64,000 nucleotides of DNA from UBA5109 sp965661005. Lineage in GTDB: Bacteria; Pseudomonadota; Gammaproteobacteria; Pseudomonadales; Pseudohongiellaceae. Below the pieces are notes generated by a model, which saw only the letters and a list, made by a program, of their open reading frames with translations, ran no database searches and had not been told where the DNA came from. The translations under genes and the position numbers were made by a program. Shown here piece by piece: positions 24,717 to 34,038 of this stretch (positions are counted from its first letter, which is position 1; every line of letters starts with the position of its first letter). The stretch covers positions 372,001 through 436,000 of the forward strand of contig CBFICB010000001.1 of the NCBI GenBank assembly GCA_965661005.1, read 5' to 3'.

Positions 24717-26951
24717 TTAATATCGGAAAGTGTATCTGAATCTAACGCTAAGATCTGATAACTCAGAATGAAAAGTATTGTCTTTGTCCCTATCCTGCAT
24801 ATTGTAATTTAATACGATCAGGGCTTCCTGTCCGGCTTCCGGAATCCACTGAATTCTTGTATTAAGCCCCATGTTTTCTGAAATATTGTCGTACTGCAAT
24901 AAACTGATCCAGTATAAATTTGTGGTAAATGCAACCTGTGTATTTAAAGAGGTCAGGCGAGCAGTAAAGTCTCCCTGGGGTAGGCTGATATCAGTCCAGT
25001 CATAATTTAAAGCCATGGCGAAGTAACGCGACTGGTTCCAGTTAAATGATGAAAAGATACCGATTTGATCGCCATCATAAAAATCACCGAATTCAGATCT
25101 TAGAGAGGCAGAAAATTCACGCTGATTACCGGTTCCCAGGCTAAAGTCATAAGTATCGTATGAGTAATTGCCAGCAGGAATGGCTACTGAGCGAGTGGGT
25201 TCAGAATAAATTGTGAATGGTGTCCGCACCACTTCTTTATAACGTGTATGGCCTAAGTCAAACGAATCCCTGGAATTAGTTTCCATTTCCAAAAGGCGAA
25301 ATTTCAAGACCTGACTTTGCAGTCCGCCACTTATTATTTCTCCTCTGAATACATCAAGCCCACTATAGGATTGCTGGAAAAGTTCACTGTCATAGAAATG
25401 GGTATAGCCAGCTCTAGCGGTATAATCGCGGACATTGGTACGGTTAACAAAACCAAGGGCTGGATTAAAGTTACGTTGAACTTCCTTTAGCGCTAGTTCA
25501 CCGCGAAGACCACTATTATTAGGAGATGAAACACTGGCACCCCAGGAGGCATCATCACCATCAAGCCCGGGAGTATCTGATTGCTGGTACCAGATATTTC
25601 CTTCTACCTGGCGACCGCTGGCGAGTTGCGTATTCAGGTATCTGAAATCTGCACCATAAACCGTGTTGTCGATATTGGATTGAGGGTCGCCGTCAGTCAC
25701 GATAATTCCAAGTGTGGATTCGTCCAGAACATTGGCCGCAAAACGACCAACAAAAAGATCGGATGCATCAACATTTGCAGATGCATCCTGGCGGACGGCC
25801 AAGGTTCCTATGTTCCAACGCCCGACTCGACCACTGACCCTGCCGCCATACTTAATATCAACTTCTTCACCGTTAGAGCCAATACCAATATTTCGAGAGA
25901 AGTAGGGGCGAGCATTTTCACGAGCACCCCGCGAACCTGCCTGATTTCTAGAACCAGTATTGCTGATATTACCAAACTGAAACAGGTCGGCATCGTTAAG
26001 AAAAAAGTCACGTCGTTCGGGGAAAAATAAATTGAAGCGGGTGAGGTTTACCTGGCGGTTATCAACATCTGCTGCAGAAAAATCTGTATTAACGGTCAGT
26101 GCTGCGTTTAAAGATGGCGTCAGTCGATAAAACACATCCAGAGAAGGATCGAAATCACTTTCTTTATCGCCAGGATTAAATGAGCGTCGTTCATTCATGG
26201 TGAAAGTAGGTACAACATCGAGGCCAACACCCTGATTCATACCTTCCAGCCCGGTGGCTAATCCAACAATACTGGGGTTGTAAGAGCGGTTATAACTGAC
26301 CCAGGCCATTTCTTCTCCACGCCGGCGAATGCCGCGACCAAAATTAAATCCCCAGGTGTCGATATTTGGATCGAAAGGAAGTGTTTTGAAGGGAATTTCA
26401 ACCTCGGCAATCCATCCTTCATCGAAGCTGTCAGCCGCCACATCCCAGATTGCTACCCAGTCTCCGGTAAATGAGGTGATATTTTGGTAGAGGGCATCGT
26501 GACGCACACCATTAAGATTGGTTTCAAAGCGATAACCAACCCGACGTGTATTGAAAGGATCGAGAATAATCACCAGACGGTCGTCACCTGGAAGCCCTTG
26601 ATTATGACGGATGACCGGGGCGGCAATTAACTCCGGGTTAGAGTCATACATGCGCGCGCCGATATAAAGCGCGTCTTCAGTGTATATCATATAGACTTCG
26701 GTTCGCTCGGAAGGTTCTGTTCCGTCACCGGGCCTGATTTGATGAAAATCATCAATAACTTCAGCCTGTTGCCATACTGCATCATCCAGATTCCCATCCA
26801 AAACTGGTGCAGTGTCTACTCTAACGGCTCTAACTTCTTTCAGACCTTCAGGATTATTGTCTTGCTGAGCATTGGCGGGCGCAACTATCAACAAGGTCGA
26901 CACAAAGAATGCAAAAGCAAGCTGAAGGCTTGAGTGAGCGGGGGTTTTCAT
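24717..26951 (-). CDS. Outer-membrane DUF5916 protein with N-terminal CBM9-like domain
   Basis: A 744-residue exported protein. A signal peptide (LAFAFFVSTLLIVAPANAQQ) is followed by a CBM9-like beta-sandwich at about residues 38-225 (RVDTAPVLDGNLDDAVWQQA, YMIYTEDALYIGARMYDSNP, then WGFNFGRGIRRRGEEMAWVS). The C-terminal 500 residues are a DUF5916 region rich in alternating beta strands, ending SDLSVRFRYTFRY with a terminal aromatic, as expected of an outer-membrane barrel. The marker FNLFFPERRDFFLNDADLFQ is typical of the family. Function is unknown; family members are common in gammaproteobacteria and Bacteroidota and are guessed to bind carbohydrates or act in envelope uptake. Convergent to the PepSY gene. 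Confidence 0.88.
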   Translation of the reverse strand: MKTPAHSSLQLAFAFFVSTLLIVAPANAQQDNNPEGLKEVRAVRVDTAPVLDGNLDDAVWQQAEVIDDFHQIRPGDGTEPSERTEVYMIYTEDALYIGARMYDSNPELIAAPVIRHNQGLPGDDRLVIILDPFNTRRVGYRFETNLNGVRHDALYQNITSFTGDWVAIWDVAADSFDEGWIAEVEIPFKTLPFDPNIDTWGFNFGRGIRRRGEEMAWVSYNRSYNPSIVGLATGLEGMNQGVGLDVVPTFTMNERRSFNPGDKESDFDPSLDVFYRLTPSLNAALTVNTDFSAADVDNRQVNLTRFNLFFPERRDFFLNDADLFQFGNISNTGSRNQAGSRGARENARPYFSRNIGIGSNGEEVDIKYGGRVSGRVGRWNIGTLAVRQDASANVDASDLFVGRFAANVLDESTLGIIVTDGDPQSNIDNTVYGADFRYLNTQLASGRQVEGNIWYQQSDTPGLDGDDASWGASVSSPNNSGLRGELALKEVQRNFNPALGFVNRTNVRDYTARAGYTHFYDSELFQQSYSGLDVFRGEIISGGLQSQVLKFRLLEMETNSRDSFDLGHTRYKEVVRTPFTIYSEPTRSVAIPAGNYSYDTYDFSLGTGNQREFSASLRSEFGDFYDGDQIGIFSSFNWNQSRYFAMALNYDWTDISLPQGDFTARLTSLNTQVAFTTNLYWISLLQYDNISENMGLNTRIQWIPEAGQEALIVLNYNMQDRDKDNTFHSELSDLSVRFRYTFRY

Positions 26952-27044
26952 GATTCTTCCATAAATTGAGAAAGTGTTGCGATATTACTGACATATCTTG
27001 CAAGAAGTGTGGACATTTTTATACTAAAAAACATAAGGATTGTC

Positions 27045-28232
27045 TTAATTTCTAACCATTTCAAGATAGCCTTGTCCGAGTCGACCGCCATCTTCAAGAT
27101 CTAAAATTTCGACAGCACCTTCCCAGTATGGCACTGATAAATCCATAAACTGGTCTTCTAACAAGGCGCGAATAATCCACTGTTGGTCATTGTATTGCAT
27201 CGTCCATTCAGTGGTATAGCGGATACCAGATGGACTAAGCCAATTTTTATTTTCAATAAGAATAATATCCTCTGATGCGATAGATGTTTGCTGTGCATTG
27301 ATATCAGTCCAGTTTCCATCACTGTTAGGGTGAGCTTGACCGGTAGCGTCTCTTAACTGGTAATACATGAGTTCCTGTCCATCATTGAATTGCAGAGAAA
27401 ACCAGTCCCAGCCGCTTTGATCTTCAGCCAGTGCAGAGGTGCTCCATTCCCGGTCCAGCCAACTTAGACCTCTTACTGAATAGCTTTCGCTATTAAGCAT
27501 GATCTCACCTTCAGTTTCGATTCGAGTAAGGCTGTAATAATAAGATGCATTGCCGACTTTCAGACTTTTTTGACTGAGCCCATTATCACCTTGTAATACC
27601 GGTGCTTTTATTGGATTCAAACTAAGAAAAAGTGAGAAGGCAGAGTCTTCGATATTTAATTGCCAGGGAAAGCCATTAGCTGATAAAGAGCCATCAGCTG
27701 GTTGAGAGTCATTAGCATCTGAGCTTAGCGACCAGTTTTCCAGCCAGACCTTAAAGGGATTTAGTTGTGCACCTGCCAGGCCGGGGTTTTCACGTGAAAA
27801 ACGTTCGAGTGCAATATGTTCATTGCCAGCAACATCAGTAAGCGCCATATGCGCCATCCAGATACGTGAACTTTGCCAGCCTTCAGGCGCATCTTCTGTA
27901 TCTAAAGAATCGCCGTTAAAGCTGGTATTGAAAAAAGTGGCTTGATAGCCGAACTGCGCTCCTGACTCTGTTTTGAGATTTCCGGTTAAATACCACCACT
28001 CATTTCGAAACCCGGGGTGCATTCCATGATCTGTCGGGAATGAAAAAGTTCGTGGGCTATCAGCCCGTAAAAAACTGTCAGTTTCGTTGCCGCCAAGCAC
28101 TGTATTGATATCAAGATCAAAGGTAGTCTGATTACCTTGATAGGGCCGCTCAGGTGAACAGGCTGTTAATACAACAACTATCAGCAGCGTTGAATAGCGA
28201 AATATTGTGTGTAGCACGATAGGCGCATTCAT
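27045..28232 (-). CDS. AttH-like lipocalin-domain (CrtC-fold) lipoprotein
   Basis: A 395-residue lipoprotein: the signal ends in the lipobox LTAC (LLIVVVLTACSPERP). The body is the two-domain lipocalin-like fold shared with carotenoid 1,2-hydratase CrtC and AttH. The family marker HGMHPGFRNEWWYLTGNLKT is near residue 70, FGYQATFFNTSF follows, then RGLSWLDREWSTSALAEDQS with GWDWFSLQF further on. AttH is the partner of the AttEFG ABC transporter. The transporter genes are present upstream (30409-33613) but a helicase gene and a broken gene lie between. Likely role: envelope lipid or hydrophobic-compound handling together with that ABC system. It starts 3 bp after the rhlE stop. Confidence 0.85.
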   Translation of the reverse strand: MNAPIVLHTIFRYSTLLIVVVLTACSPERPYQGNQTTFDLDINTVLGGNETDSFLRADSPRTFSFPTDHGMHPGFRNEWWYLTGNLKTESGAQFGYQATFFNTSFNGDSLDTEDAPEGWQSSRIWMAHMALTDVAGNEHIALERFSRENPGLAGAQLNPFKVWLENWSLSSDANDSQPADGSLSANGFPWQLNIEDSAFSLFLSLNPIKAPVLQGDNGLSQKSLKVGNASYYYSLTRIETEGEIMLNSESYSVRGLSWLDREWSTSALAEDQSGWDWFSLQFNDGQELMYYQLRDATGQAHPNSDGNWTDINAQQTSIASEDIILIENKNWLSPSGIRYTTEWTMQYNDQQWIIRALLEDQFMDLSVPYWEGAVEILDLEDGGRLGQGYLEMVRN

Positions 28233-28235
28233 TGT

Positions 28236-29600
28236 TTATTTTGAGGAACTAGATTTAAAGTTTTGATTCCAGATATTGTTTGATGTTTCAGATTTTACAG
28301 CTTTTTGTGCATGAGCTTTAGGCTTATTCGTTTTTGATGTATTCCCATGTCTGTTTTTCTTTTTGTTAGCCGCAGATAAAGGCTTACGACTGCTCGGATT
28401 TTGGCGTGAAGGTTTTTGTTTTGCATCAGCTTGCCTTTGCTGTGTAGGCTGCTGAATGGGTTTATAGTGAAGAGGACTAAAATCTTTATCTACTTCTTCC
28501 TCTGTGATTGTAAATTTAATTAAGCGTTCAATAGCGCGCAATTGTTTTTTCTCTTCAGGGCTCACTAAAGAAATTGCGAGTCCAGTGGCGCCAGCTCGGC
28601 CAGTGCGTCCAATTCGATGTACGTAATCTTCTGGCACATGTGGCAAATCGAAATTAATAACTTGAGCCAGGAGGTCGATATCAATGCCTCTGGCGGCTAT
28701 ATCGGTTGCCACCAAAACCTGCACTTTATTTTGTTTGAAATTAGCCAATGCTAAGGTGCGTTGATTCTGACTTTTATTGCCATGGATGGCTGCGGCGGAA
28801 ATATTGAATTTATTTAACTGCTTTGCCAGTTTGTTTGCGCCATGTTTGGTGCGACTAAATACTAAGGTCTGTTCTTTACTCTTACTAAGTAAATGGCATA
28901 GCAGGACAGCTTTATGTTCTTTTGGCACCTTATACAGTTTTTGTGAAATAGCCTCTACAGTAGAGTTACGCGGAGCCACATCAATTTCTACAGGATTAAC
29001 GCATATGGTTTTTGCCAGCTTACGAATATCATCTGAAAAAGTGGCTGAAAACATAAGGTTTTGACGTTTGCCCGGTAGCAAAGCCAGAATTTTTCTGATG
29101 TCACGGATAAAACCCATGTCCAACATGCGGTCAGCTTCATCCAGAATTAATATATCTATATCGTTAAATTTAATCGCATTTTGCTGATGCAGATCCAATA
29201 AACGTCCAGGTGTTGCAACCAGAATATCGACGCCGCGCCTAAGTGTTTTCATTTGAGGGTTGATATTGACGCCGCCAAAGACGACAGTGGAACGCAAATT
29301 CTCGTTCTTGCCATAGCTAAGAATGCTTTCCTGAATCTGTGCTGCAAGTTCTCTGGTGGGAGTGATTATCAGAGCATGACATCGATTACTTTGAACGGGG
29401 CCTTTAGCGCCCATGATCTGCAATAAAGGTAAAGTAAAGCCTGCCGTTTTCCCGGTGCCAGTTTGGGCAGCGGCCATTATATCTTTACCGGTTAAAATGG
29501 CGGGAATTGATTGAGTCTGAATTGGAGTAGGTTGGGAGTAGCCTGTTTCCTGAATGGCGCGTAAAAGACTTTCAGAAAGACCGAGATTATTAAAGCTCAT
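28236..29600 (-). CDS. DEAD-box RNA helicase, RhlE type
   Basis: A 454-residue ATP-dependent RNA helicase with all core motifs: Q motif GYSQPTPIQTQSIP, motif I AAQTGTGKT, PTRELAAQIQ, TPGRLLDL, DEAD (LILDEADRMLDMGF), SAT (MFSATFSD), and C-terminal motifs VLVATDIAARGIDI and HRIGRTGRAG. The last 90 residues are a basic, low-complexity Lys/Gln/Ser tail, as in RhlE proteins. Role: remodelling RNA in ribosome assembly or mRNA decay, often induced in the cold. It splits an AttEFGH-like cluster: AttH starts 3 bp after its stop. Confidence 0.94.
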   Translation of the reverse strand: MSFNNLGLSESLLRAIQETGYSQPTPIQTQSIPAILTGKDIMAAAQTGTGKTAGFTLPLLQIMGAKGPVQSNRCHALIITPTRELAAQIQESILSYGKNENLRSTVVFGGVNINPQMKTLRRGVDILVATPGRLLDLHQQNAIKFNDIDILILDEADRMLDMGFIRDIRKILALLPGKRQNLMFSATFSDDIRKLAKTICVNPVEIDVAPRNSTVEAISQKLYKVPKEHKAVLLCHLLSKSKEQTLVFSRTKHGANKLAKQLNKFNISAAAIHGNKSQNQRTLALANFKQNKVQVLVATDIAARGIDIDLLAQVINFDLPHVPEDYVHRIGRTGRAGATGLAISLVSPEEKKQLRAIERLIKFTITEEEVDKDFSPLHYKPIQQPTQQRQADAKQKPSRQNPSSRKPLSAANKKKNRHGNTSKTNKPKAHAQKAVKSETSNNIWNQNFKSSSSK

Positions 29601-29822
29601 GTAATTTCTCTTAGGGTGCCTTTCGAAGTATCAATAAGTAAATTTAATTCACCCCAAGGCCAAATGGACGGCACTTTACCACAGCCTATCAAAGATAAGT
29701 ATCAATTTAATCTCGGGCTGCTTAAGGGTATGCTAAAAATAAAAGTAAAAAATATTGAATAAAATTTAATAAATTTTGGTGTAATCAGAATCAAAGGACT
29801 GATATGGATTCTACTATGAGCG

Positions 29823-30379
29823 ATGACAGATAAAATAAACAAGCAGTGTCTTTATTGATACATCATGAAGTTCATCCTGCTTCACTGAGAATATATGAAA
29901 GCTGGTTAAAAAAGGTGATTGATATTGCTTCAGGGTTTTCTGGCCATGAAGGTGTTTTTGTTGTTAAGCCTGAACGCAATGAAAACAAATATGAAATTGC
30001 CGTTCGCTTTGCCAATGAACGTTTTGCCAAGGCCTGACTGGATTCTACAGAACGTCAGCAACTCATTACAGAAATTAAACCAGCTCTGGTATCAGCCGAT
30101 GATGTTGAAATTCAAACGGGCATTGATTACTGGTTTTCAAGTATTGCTCCAGCCATGGAGCAGCCGGTGCGTTGGAAGCAATGGTTATTATTAAGTGCAG
30201 CCACCTGTTTTTTAATGTTGGTTTTTGAACCACTCTTTAATGTTCTTTTTGAAATTGTGCCCGTGCTTGGTGGTTGGGGAATAAGACAATTATTTATCGC
30301 ATTTTTTAATGTGGCCTTATTAGTTTTTTTCATCATGCCTCAATTGGTAAAGCTCACCAAAGTCTGGTTGCAAAAATAA
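29823..30379 (+). pseudogene. Broken ABM monooxygenase with C-terminal membrane anchor
   Basis: A decayed gene of the two-part family of an antibiotic-biosynthesis-monooxygenase domain followed by two C-terminal helices. An ATG at 29823 gives MTDKINKQ and then a frameshift near 29845. The main frame continues VSLLIHHEVHPASLRIYESW and KYEIAVRFANERFAKA, then TGA at 30035-30037. It continues in the same frame with LDSTERQQLITEIKP, a segment with WFSSIAPAMEQPVRWKQW, and the two hydrophobic helices (about 30175-30360). Relatives have Trp where the TGA is (WL.S.ER), so TGG to TGA is likely. Two lesions make a true pseudogene more likely than a single read error. It runs against the surrounding ABC genes. 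Confidence 0.82.
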
Positions 30380-30408
30380 ATGCACAAAAAATCATAAACA
30401 GAAGCGTT

Positions 30409-32952
30409 TTATTCTTCTCGTAAAGCAAGAGCTGGACTAATCCGTGCACTTTTGATGGCGGGATATATCCCCGCTAGCAAGGCGGCCAGTAAGGCAAGGA
30501 TAAGTGCGTCACTGAAAACAGAAAGAGGAAGGAAATGCTGCATACTCCAACCAAAAGACCGTTTGTTAATCACATCAATGAGAACATCAGACATCACTAA
30601 GCCAAGCGGTATAGCAAGCAGCCCTGCAAAAATGCCCATTAGTACAGTTTGGCCAATGATTAATTTGATAATCTGGTTCGGGGTCATTCCCGTGGCCCGT
30701 AAAGTGGCAAACTCTTTGCCGCGCTCAAGTAGTAAGGCCATCAGTGCACTAAGCACACCGATAAAAGCAATAACAATAGCGAGTATTCTCAACACTCCGG
30801 TTATCGCGAAAGTACGGTCAAAAATACTAAGAGTAATATCCTGAATCTGCTGATTGGGGAATATGGCTAGTTCCTCATATTCGCTGAGATTATTTTCAAT
30901 ATCCTCTAATAGAGTTGGGTTAGTGTTATCACCGTAAATTGTCAGTCTCGATGGTGTCCGCTCATCCCATGACTCGCGGTACAGGTTTTCATGCATGGCA
31001 ATCATACCCTGGCTTGGGGTGTAGTCATAAAAGATGCCAAGAACCTGGAAGTCTTTTTCACCAACATCGGTGTAGATTGAAATCGACTCACCAATATTAG
31101 TGTCATTCAACCAGGCTAAAGGTTCAGACAGTAAAATGCCTTCGCCATTGTTAAAGCTCGCCAGATTGTCATTGCTAATCTGTTTCAAGTAGTAAGATTG
31201 ATCAGCGTCCTGATCACTTACATTTAAGCGAGCCTGACCGATGCTGCTTTCAACTGTCGTGTTAATTGTTGAGCTGAGGTAATCAACACCGGATATACGG
31301 CTGATCTGATTTTGTAAATCGAGATTTAAATTAGCGCCGGTTATTTCTATATCCCCGGCAAAGGATTGCTCGAGCCAAATAATAACGGTATTGCGAAAAC
31401 TGTTAACCATAATGCCCACACCAATGGTGACCGATATTGCTACGGTTAAGGCTGCCACGGCCATGCCGGTTCGATTAAGACCATTGCGTATATTGCGCAA
31501 GGCCATTCGGGCCGGTAGCTTCAAATGTCTGGTCAGGAGAGTCAGTAACAATTTTAATGTGACTGACATGATGGCGGGCACGACAAAGCAAAAACCGAAA
31601 ATTATAAAGGTTAGCGCTATAAAGCCCACGACCAGATTTTCTAAAGAGCTTTGCAGCAAAACAAATCCAATAAGTAATATTGCCAGACCCAAAAAGCTTA
31701 ATAGGGGTAAGTAAAGCCGCCATGCATAATTATGTTCAGCACGTTGCTGCAAAGTAATGGGTTGAGCCAGAGTTGCACGCCAGGCAGGAATAGCTGCGGA
31801 TGCCAGAGTTATTACAAGCCCTAATAAAAAACCGAGTAGCAAGGAAGCCGGCTCGACCAAAAAACTGGTGACATTGAGTCGATAATTAAAATCTGGAATA
31901 GCAGCTGTTACTAAATCAAGTAAAGCCTTGCCAAGCCAGTAGCCAAGTATTACGCCTAGGGCACTGGCCAGTGTTCCATACAGGGCTGCTTCGCTCAGTA
32001 TAAGTCGATAAATTTGAGAACGGGAGACACCTTGAGCACGAAAAATCCCCAAGGTTTTTTCTCGGCGTAATACCGATAAAGTAACCGTGTTGTAAATTAA
32101 AAGTGCGGCTACTAATAAAGACAATAAGCTCATGGCCAACAAATTCACATGAAAAGCCGAGGTCATTTGATCAAGGGTGTCATTGCGTGTTTCGACATTT
32201 ACCAAACTTAATCCAAGTGGTAACCAATCCTGAATCATGGCAACTTGTTCGCTATCAAGAATTAAATCAATACTGTCGATATAGCCATTTTTTTGAAAAA
32301 TATTTTGTGCGACGGAGATGTCAGTGTACAGAAGACCTTCAGTCGCAATTGGATCTGAGCTGGGGACAGTAGACAGCAACTCGATAGTAGCAGTGCGTGG
32401 GTTTAAACCGATCTGGTTAGCACCCGTAATTGCCTGAAGTAACTCACCCACTTCAAAACCGGCTACCGCTGCAGCAGATTGGCTCATTACTACATAATTA
32501 TTTTCCGGGTTGCTTATTAAAGCTGGATCAAACATTAGGCCGCTTGACTCAAAACCTGCTCGTTGCCGTTGCAAGCTAAGTTCACTGATCAGGTCCTGTC
32601 CTATAAGAGTAAATGCCTGGTCGTTTATACGGACTGTGCCAGTGATGCTTGGCGCCGATTGCCTGAATCCAAGTTGAGTACGAAGGTCGGTGTAAATCCT
32701 TTCAGGGACGCCGTCGTCCCCGCCTAGAATTTGATGAGTAATTGAGCCATTGACAGACTCTACGGCAAGAGCAAATGCACGATCAGCACTGCTGCTGGCA
32801 AGATCAATTGCCACCACCATCATCACTCCGAGCACAATGCCCAGAAAACTCAGCCAACTTTGCCAGGGATGTTGGCGGGAATAACGCCAAGCACTTAAAT
32901 TCAATAAACGCTTACCAGGCGAAGCCACTATCTCTTTCCTGTAAGTAGCCAT
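30409..32952 (-). CDS. FtsX-like ABC transporter permease (AttF/AttG-like, double)
   Basis: A permease of about 847 residues with two FtsX/MacB-type units. An N-terminal helix (LGIVLGVMMVVAIDLASSSA) and a periplasmic domain come first, then three helices near 270-400 with LLVAALLIYNTVTLSVLRRE. A second unit starts with AVAALTVAISVTIGVGIM near 500, has another periplasmic domain and ends with three helices plus FATLRATGMTPNQI. The C-terminus AIKSARISPALALREE is typical. Such permeases work with LolD-type ATPases in lipid or lipoprotein movement, not bulk import. The start is uncertain: the ATG at 32952 (used here) or a GTG at 32928 after AGGAAAGAG. Either way it overlaps the ATPase gene. Confidence 0.88.
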   Translation of the reverse strand: MATYRKEIVASPGKRLLNLSAWRYSRQHPWQSWLSFLGIVLGVMMVVAIDLASSSADRAFALAVESVNGSITHQILGGDDGVPERIYTDLRTQLGFRQSAPSITGTVRINDQAFTLIGQDLISELSLQRQRAGFESSGLMFDPALISNPENNYVVMSQSAAAVAGFEVGELLQAITGANQIGLNPRTATIELLSTVPSSDPIATEGLLYTDISVAQNIFQKNGYIDSIDLILDSEQVAMIQDWLPLGLSLVNVETRNDTLDQMTSAFHVNLLAMSLLSLLVAALLIYNTVTLSVLRREKTLGIFRAQGVSRSQIYRLILSEAALYGTLASALGVILGYWLGKALLDLVTAAIPDFNYRLNVTSFLVEPASLLLGFLLGLVITLASAAIPAWRATLAQPITLQQRAEHNYAWRLYLPLLSFLGLAILLIGFVLLQSSLENLVVGFIALTFIIFGFCFVVPAIMSVTLKLLLTLLTRHLKLPARMALRNIRNGLNRTGMAVAALTVAISVTIGVGIMVNSFRNTVIIWLEQSFAGDIEITGANLNLDLQNQISRISGVDYLSSTINTTVESSIGQARLNVSDQDADQSYYLKQISNDNLASFNNGEGILLSEPLAWLNDTNIGESISIYTDVGEKDFQVLGIFYDYTPSQGMIAMHENLYRESWDERTPSRLTIYGDNTNPTLLEDIENNLSEYEELAIFPNQQIQDITLSIFDRTFAITGVLRILAIVIAFIGVLSALMALLLERGKEFATLRATGMTPNQIIKLIIGQTVLMGIFAGLLAIPLGLVMSDVLIDVINKRSFGWSMQHFLPLSVFSDALILALLAALLAGIYPAIKSARISPALALREE

Positions 32953-33613
32953 CTTCCAGAGTAATAATGCGATCAGCACTATTGGCGACTTCTAGACTAT
33001 GGGTGACCAGTAATAAGGTGCTGTTATGTTCTTTGAGTAGTTTGTGCAGGGTTTGCAGGATTGAGTGCCCAGTTCGAGCATCCAGATTTCCCGTTGGCTC
33101 GTCAGCCAGCACAATTTTGGGCTGGTGGATAAGTGCTCTGGCGATAGCCACACGTTGTTGCTCGCCACCAGATAACTGAGAAGGGTAGCGTTCTGCCTTA
33201 TCCGCAATATCAAGTTCCTCCATTAAAGCCTCAACTCTGGACAAGATGTCACTGGCAGAAAAACCATTTAGCTCCAATGTGAACTCTATGTTCTCTTTAG
33301 CCGTCAAGCTTGGGACCAGATTGAAGAATTGATAAATAAACCCAATGTGCTGGCGCCGAAATAAGGTCCGCTCATGTTCATTCATGGCCGTTAAGTCCAG
33401 ATCACCCACTTTTACTCTGCCGGCGTCCGGCATATCGATTCCGCTAATGAGATTGAGTAAAGTTGATTTGCCTGAACCGCTTCTTCCAAGTAATGCCACG
33501 CTCTCACCTTTAGTAATATTTAGGCTGGCATCTTTTAAGACGGCATGATTGGCACCAGCATCATCATAATGACGATTGAGGTGTTCGAGGCATATAAAGT
33601 TTGAAGTCGTCAT
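32912..33613 (-). CDS. LolD-type ABC transporter ATP-binding protein (AttE-like)
   Basis: A 233-residue ATPase with Walker A LLGRSGSGKSTLLNLISG, Q-loop region FIYQFFNLVPSLTAKENIEF, signature LSGGEQQRVAIARAL, Walker B IVLADEPTGNLD and H-loop LLLVTHSLEVA. It belongs to the MacB/LolD/FtsE group that serves FtsX-like permeases. Its 3' end overlaps the permease gene, so the two are translationally linked. Together with the AttH-like lipoprotein at 27-28 kb it matches an AttEFGH-like system. It is divergent from the zinc-ribbon gene. Confidence 0.93.
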   Translation of the reverse strand: MTTSNFICLEHLNRHYDDAGANHAVLKDASLNITKGESVALLGRSGSGKSTLLNLISGIDMPDAGRVKVGDLDLTAMNEHERTLFRRQHIGFIYQFFNLVPSLTAKENIEFTLELNGFSASDILSRVEALMEELDIADKAERYPSQLSGGEQQRVAIARALIHQPKIVLADEPTGNLDARTGHSILQTLHKLLKEHNSTLLLVTHSLEVANSADRIITLEDGYLQERDSGFAW

Positions 33614-33704
33614 AGCTGTTATATTTAGGTTGAAGGGCTAGACTATCATAGACTCGCCATTCTAGAGAGCTGCTATGATACTGTTCTCAGGGAGAAGAAA
33701 GAAC

Positions 33705-33959
33705 ATGAAAATTTGTCCTTATTGTCAGACCAATAATCCAGACTTGGCAAATTATTGTATGACTTGCGGAAAAGATCTTGCTTTATCTGACCCAGAATCT
33801 AAATCAGGCTTTGGTTTTGCTGGACTGAATATTTTTGCGCTTTCTCTGATAGGCAGTGTTGTATTATCTCTGGTGCTGATATTGGTGTTCAGATTGCCGG
33901 TGTTCTTTTTAGCAGCCTTTTTACCATTGCTGTGGGCAGGCAAGAAACAGGAAAAGTAA
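33705..33959 (+). CDS. Small zinc-ribbon membrane protein
   Basis: An 84-residue protein from the ATG at 33705, chosen because GGGAGAAGAAAG precedes it. The N-terminus is a zinc ribbon with CPYC and CMTC (Cys4, Cys7, Cys18, Cys21). Two hydrophobic segments (about 37-58 and 60-78) follow, with the basic tail GKKQEK. Such proteins are of unknown role; the ribbon probably binds one Zn2+ at the cytoplasmic membrane face. An upstream in-frame ATG at 33675 would add ten residues and has a weaker site. It lies 79 bp before the cytochrome gene. Confidence 0.75.
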   Translation: MKICPYCQTNNPDLANYCMTCGKDLALSDPESKSGFGFAGLNIFALSLIGSVVLSLVLILVFRLPVFFLAAFLPLLWAGKKQEK

Positions 33960-34038
33960 AGAAGGCTTTATCAGGAAGCTATTAGATTTTGTCTGTTTGC
34001 TTGTCCTCTTTGCAGCTCTCTAGTAGGCTTTCGAGCTT

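Noticed and set aside
29823..30379. Reassignment of TGA to Trp as an explanation for the broken monooxygenase gene
   Set aside because: TGA ends intact genes in this window (for example the zntB-like gene and gntR), and the gene also has a frameshift.
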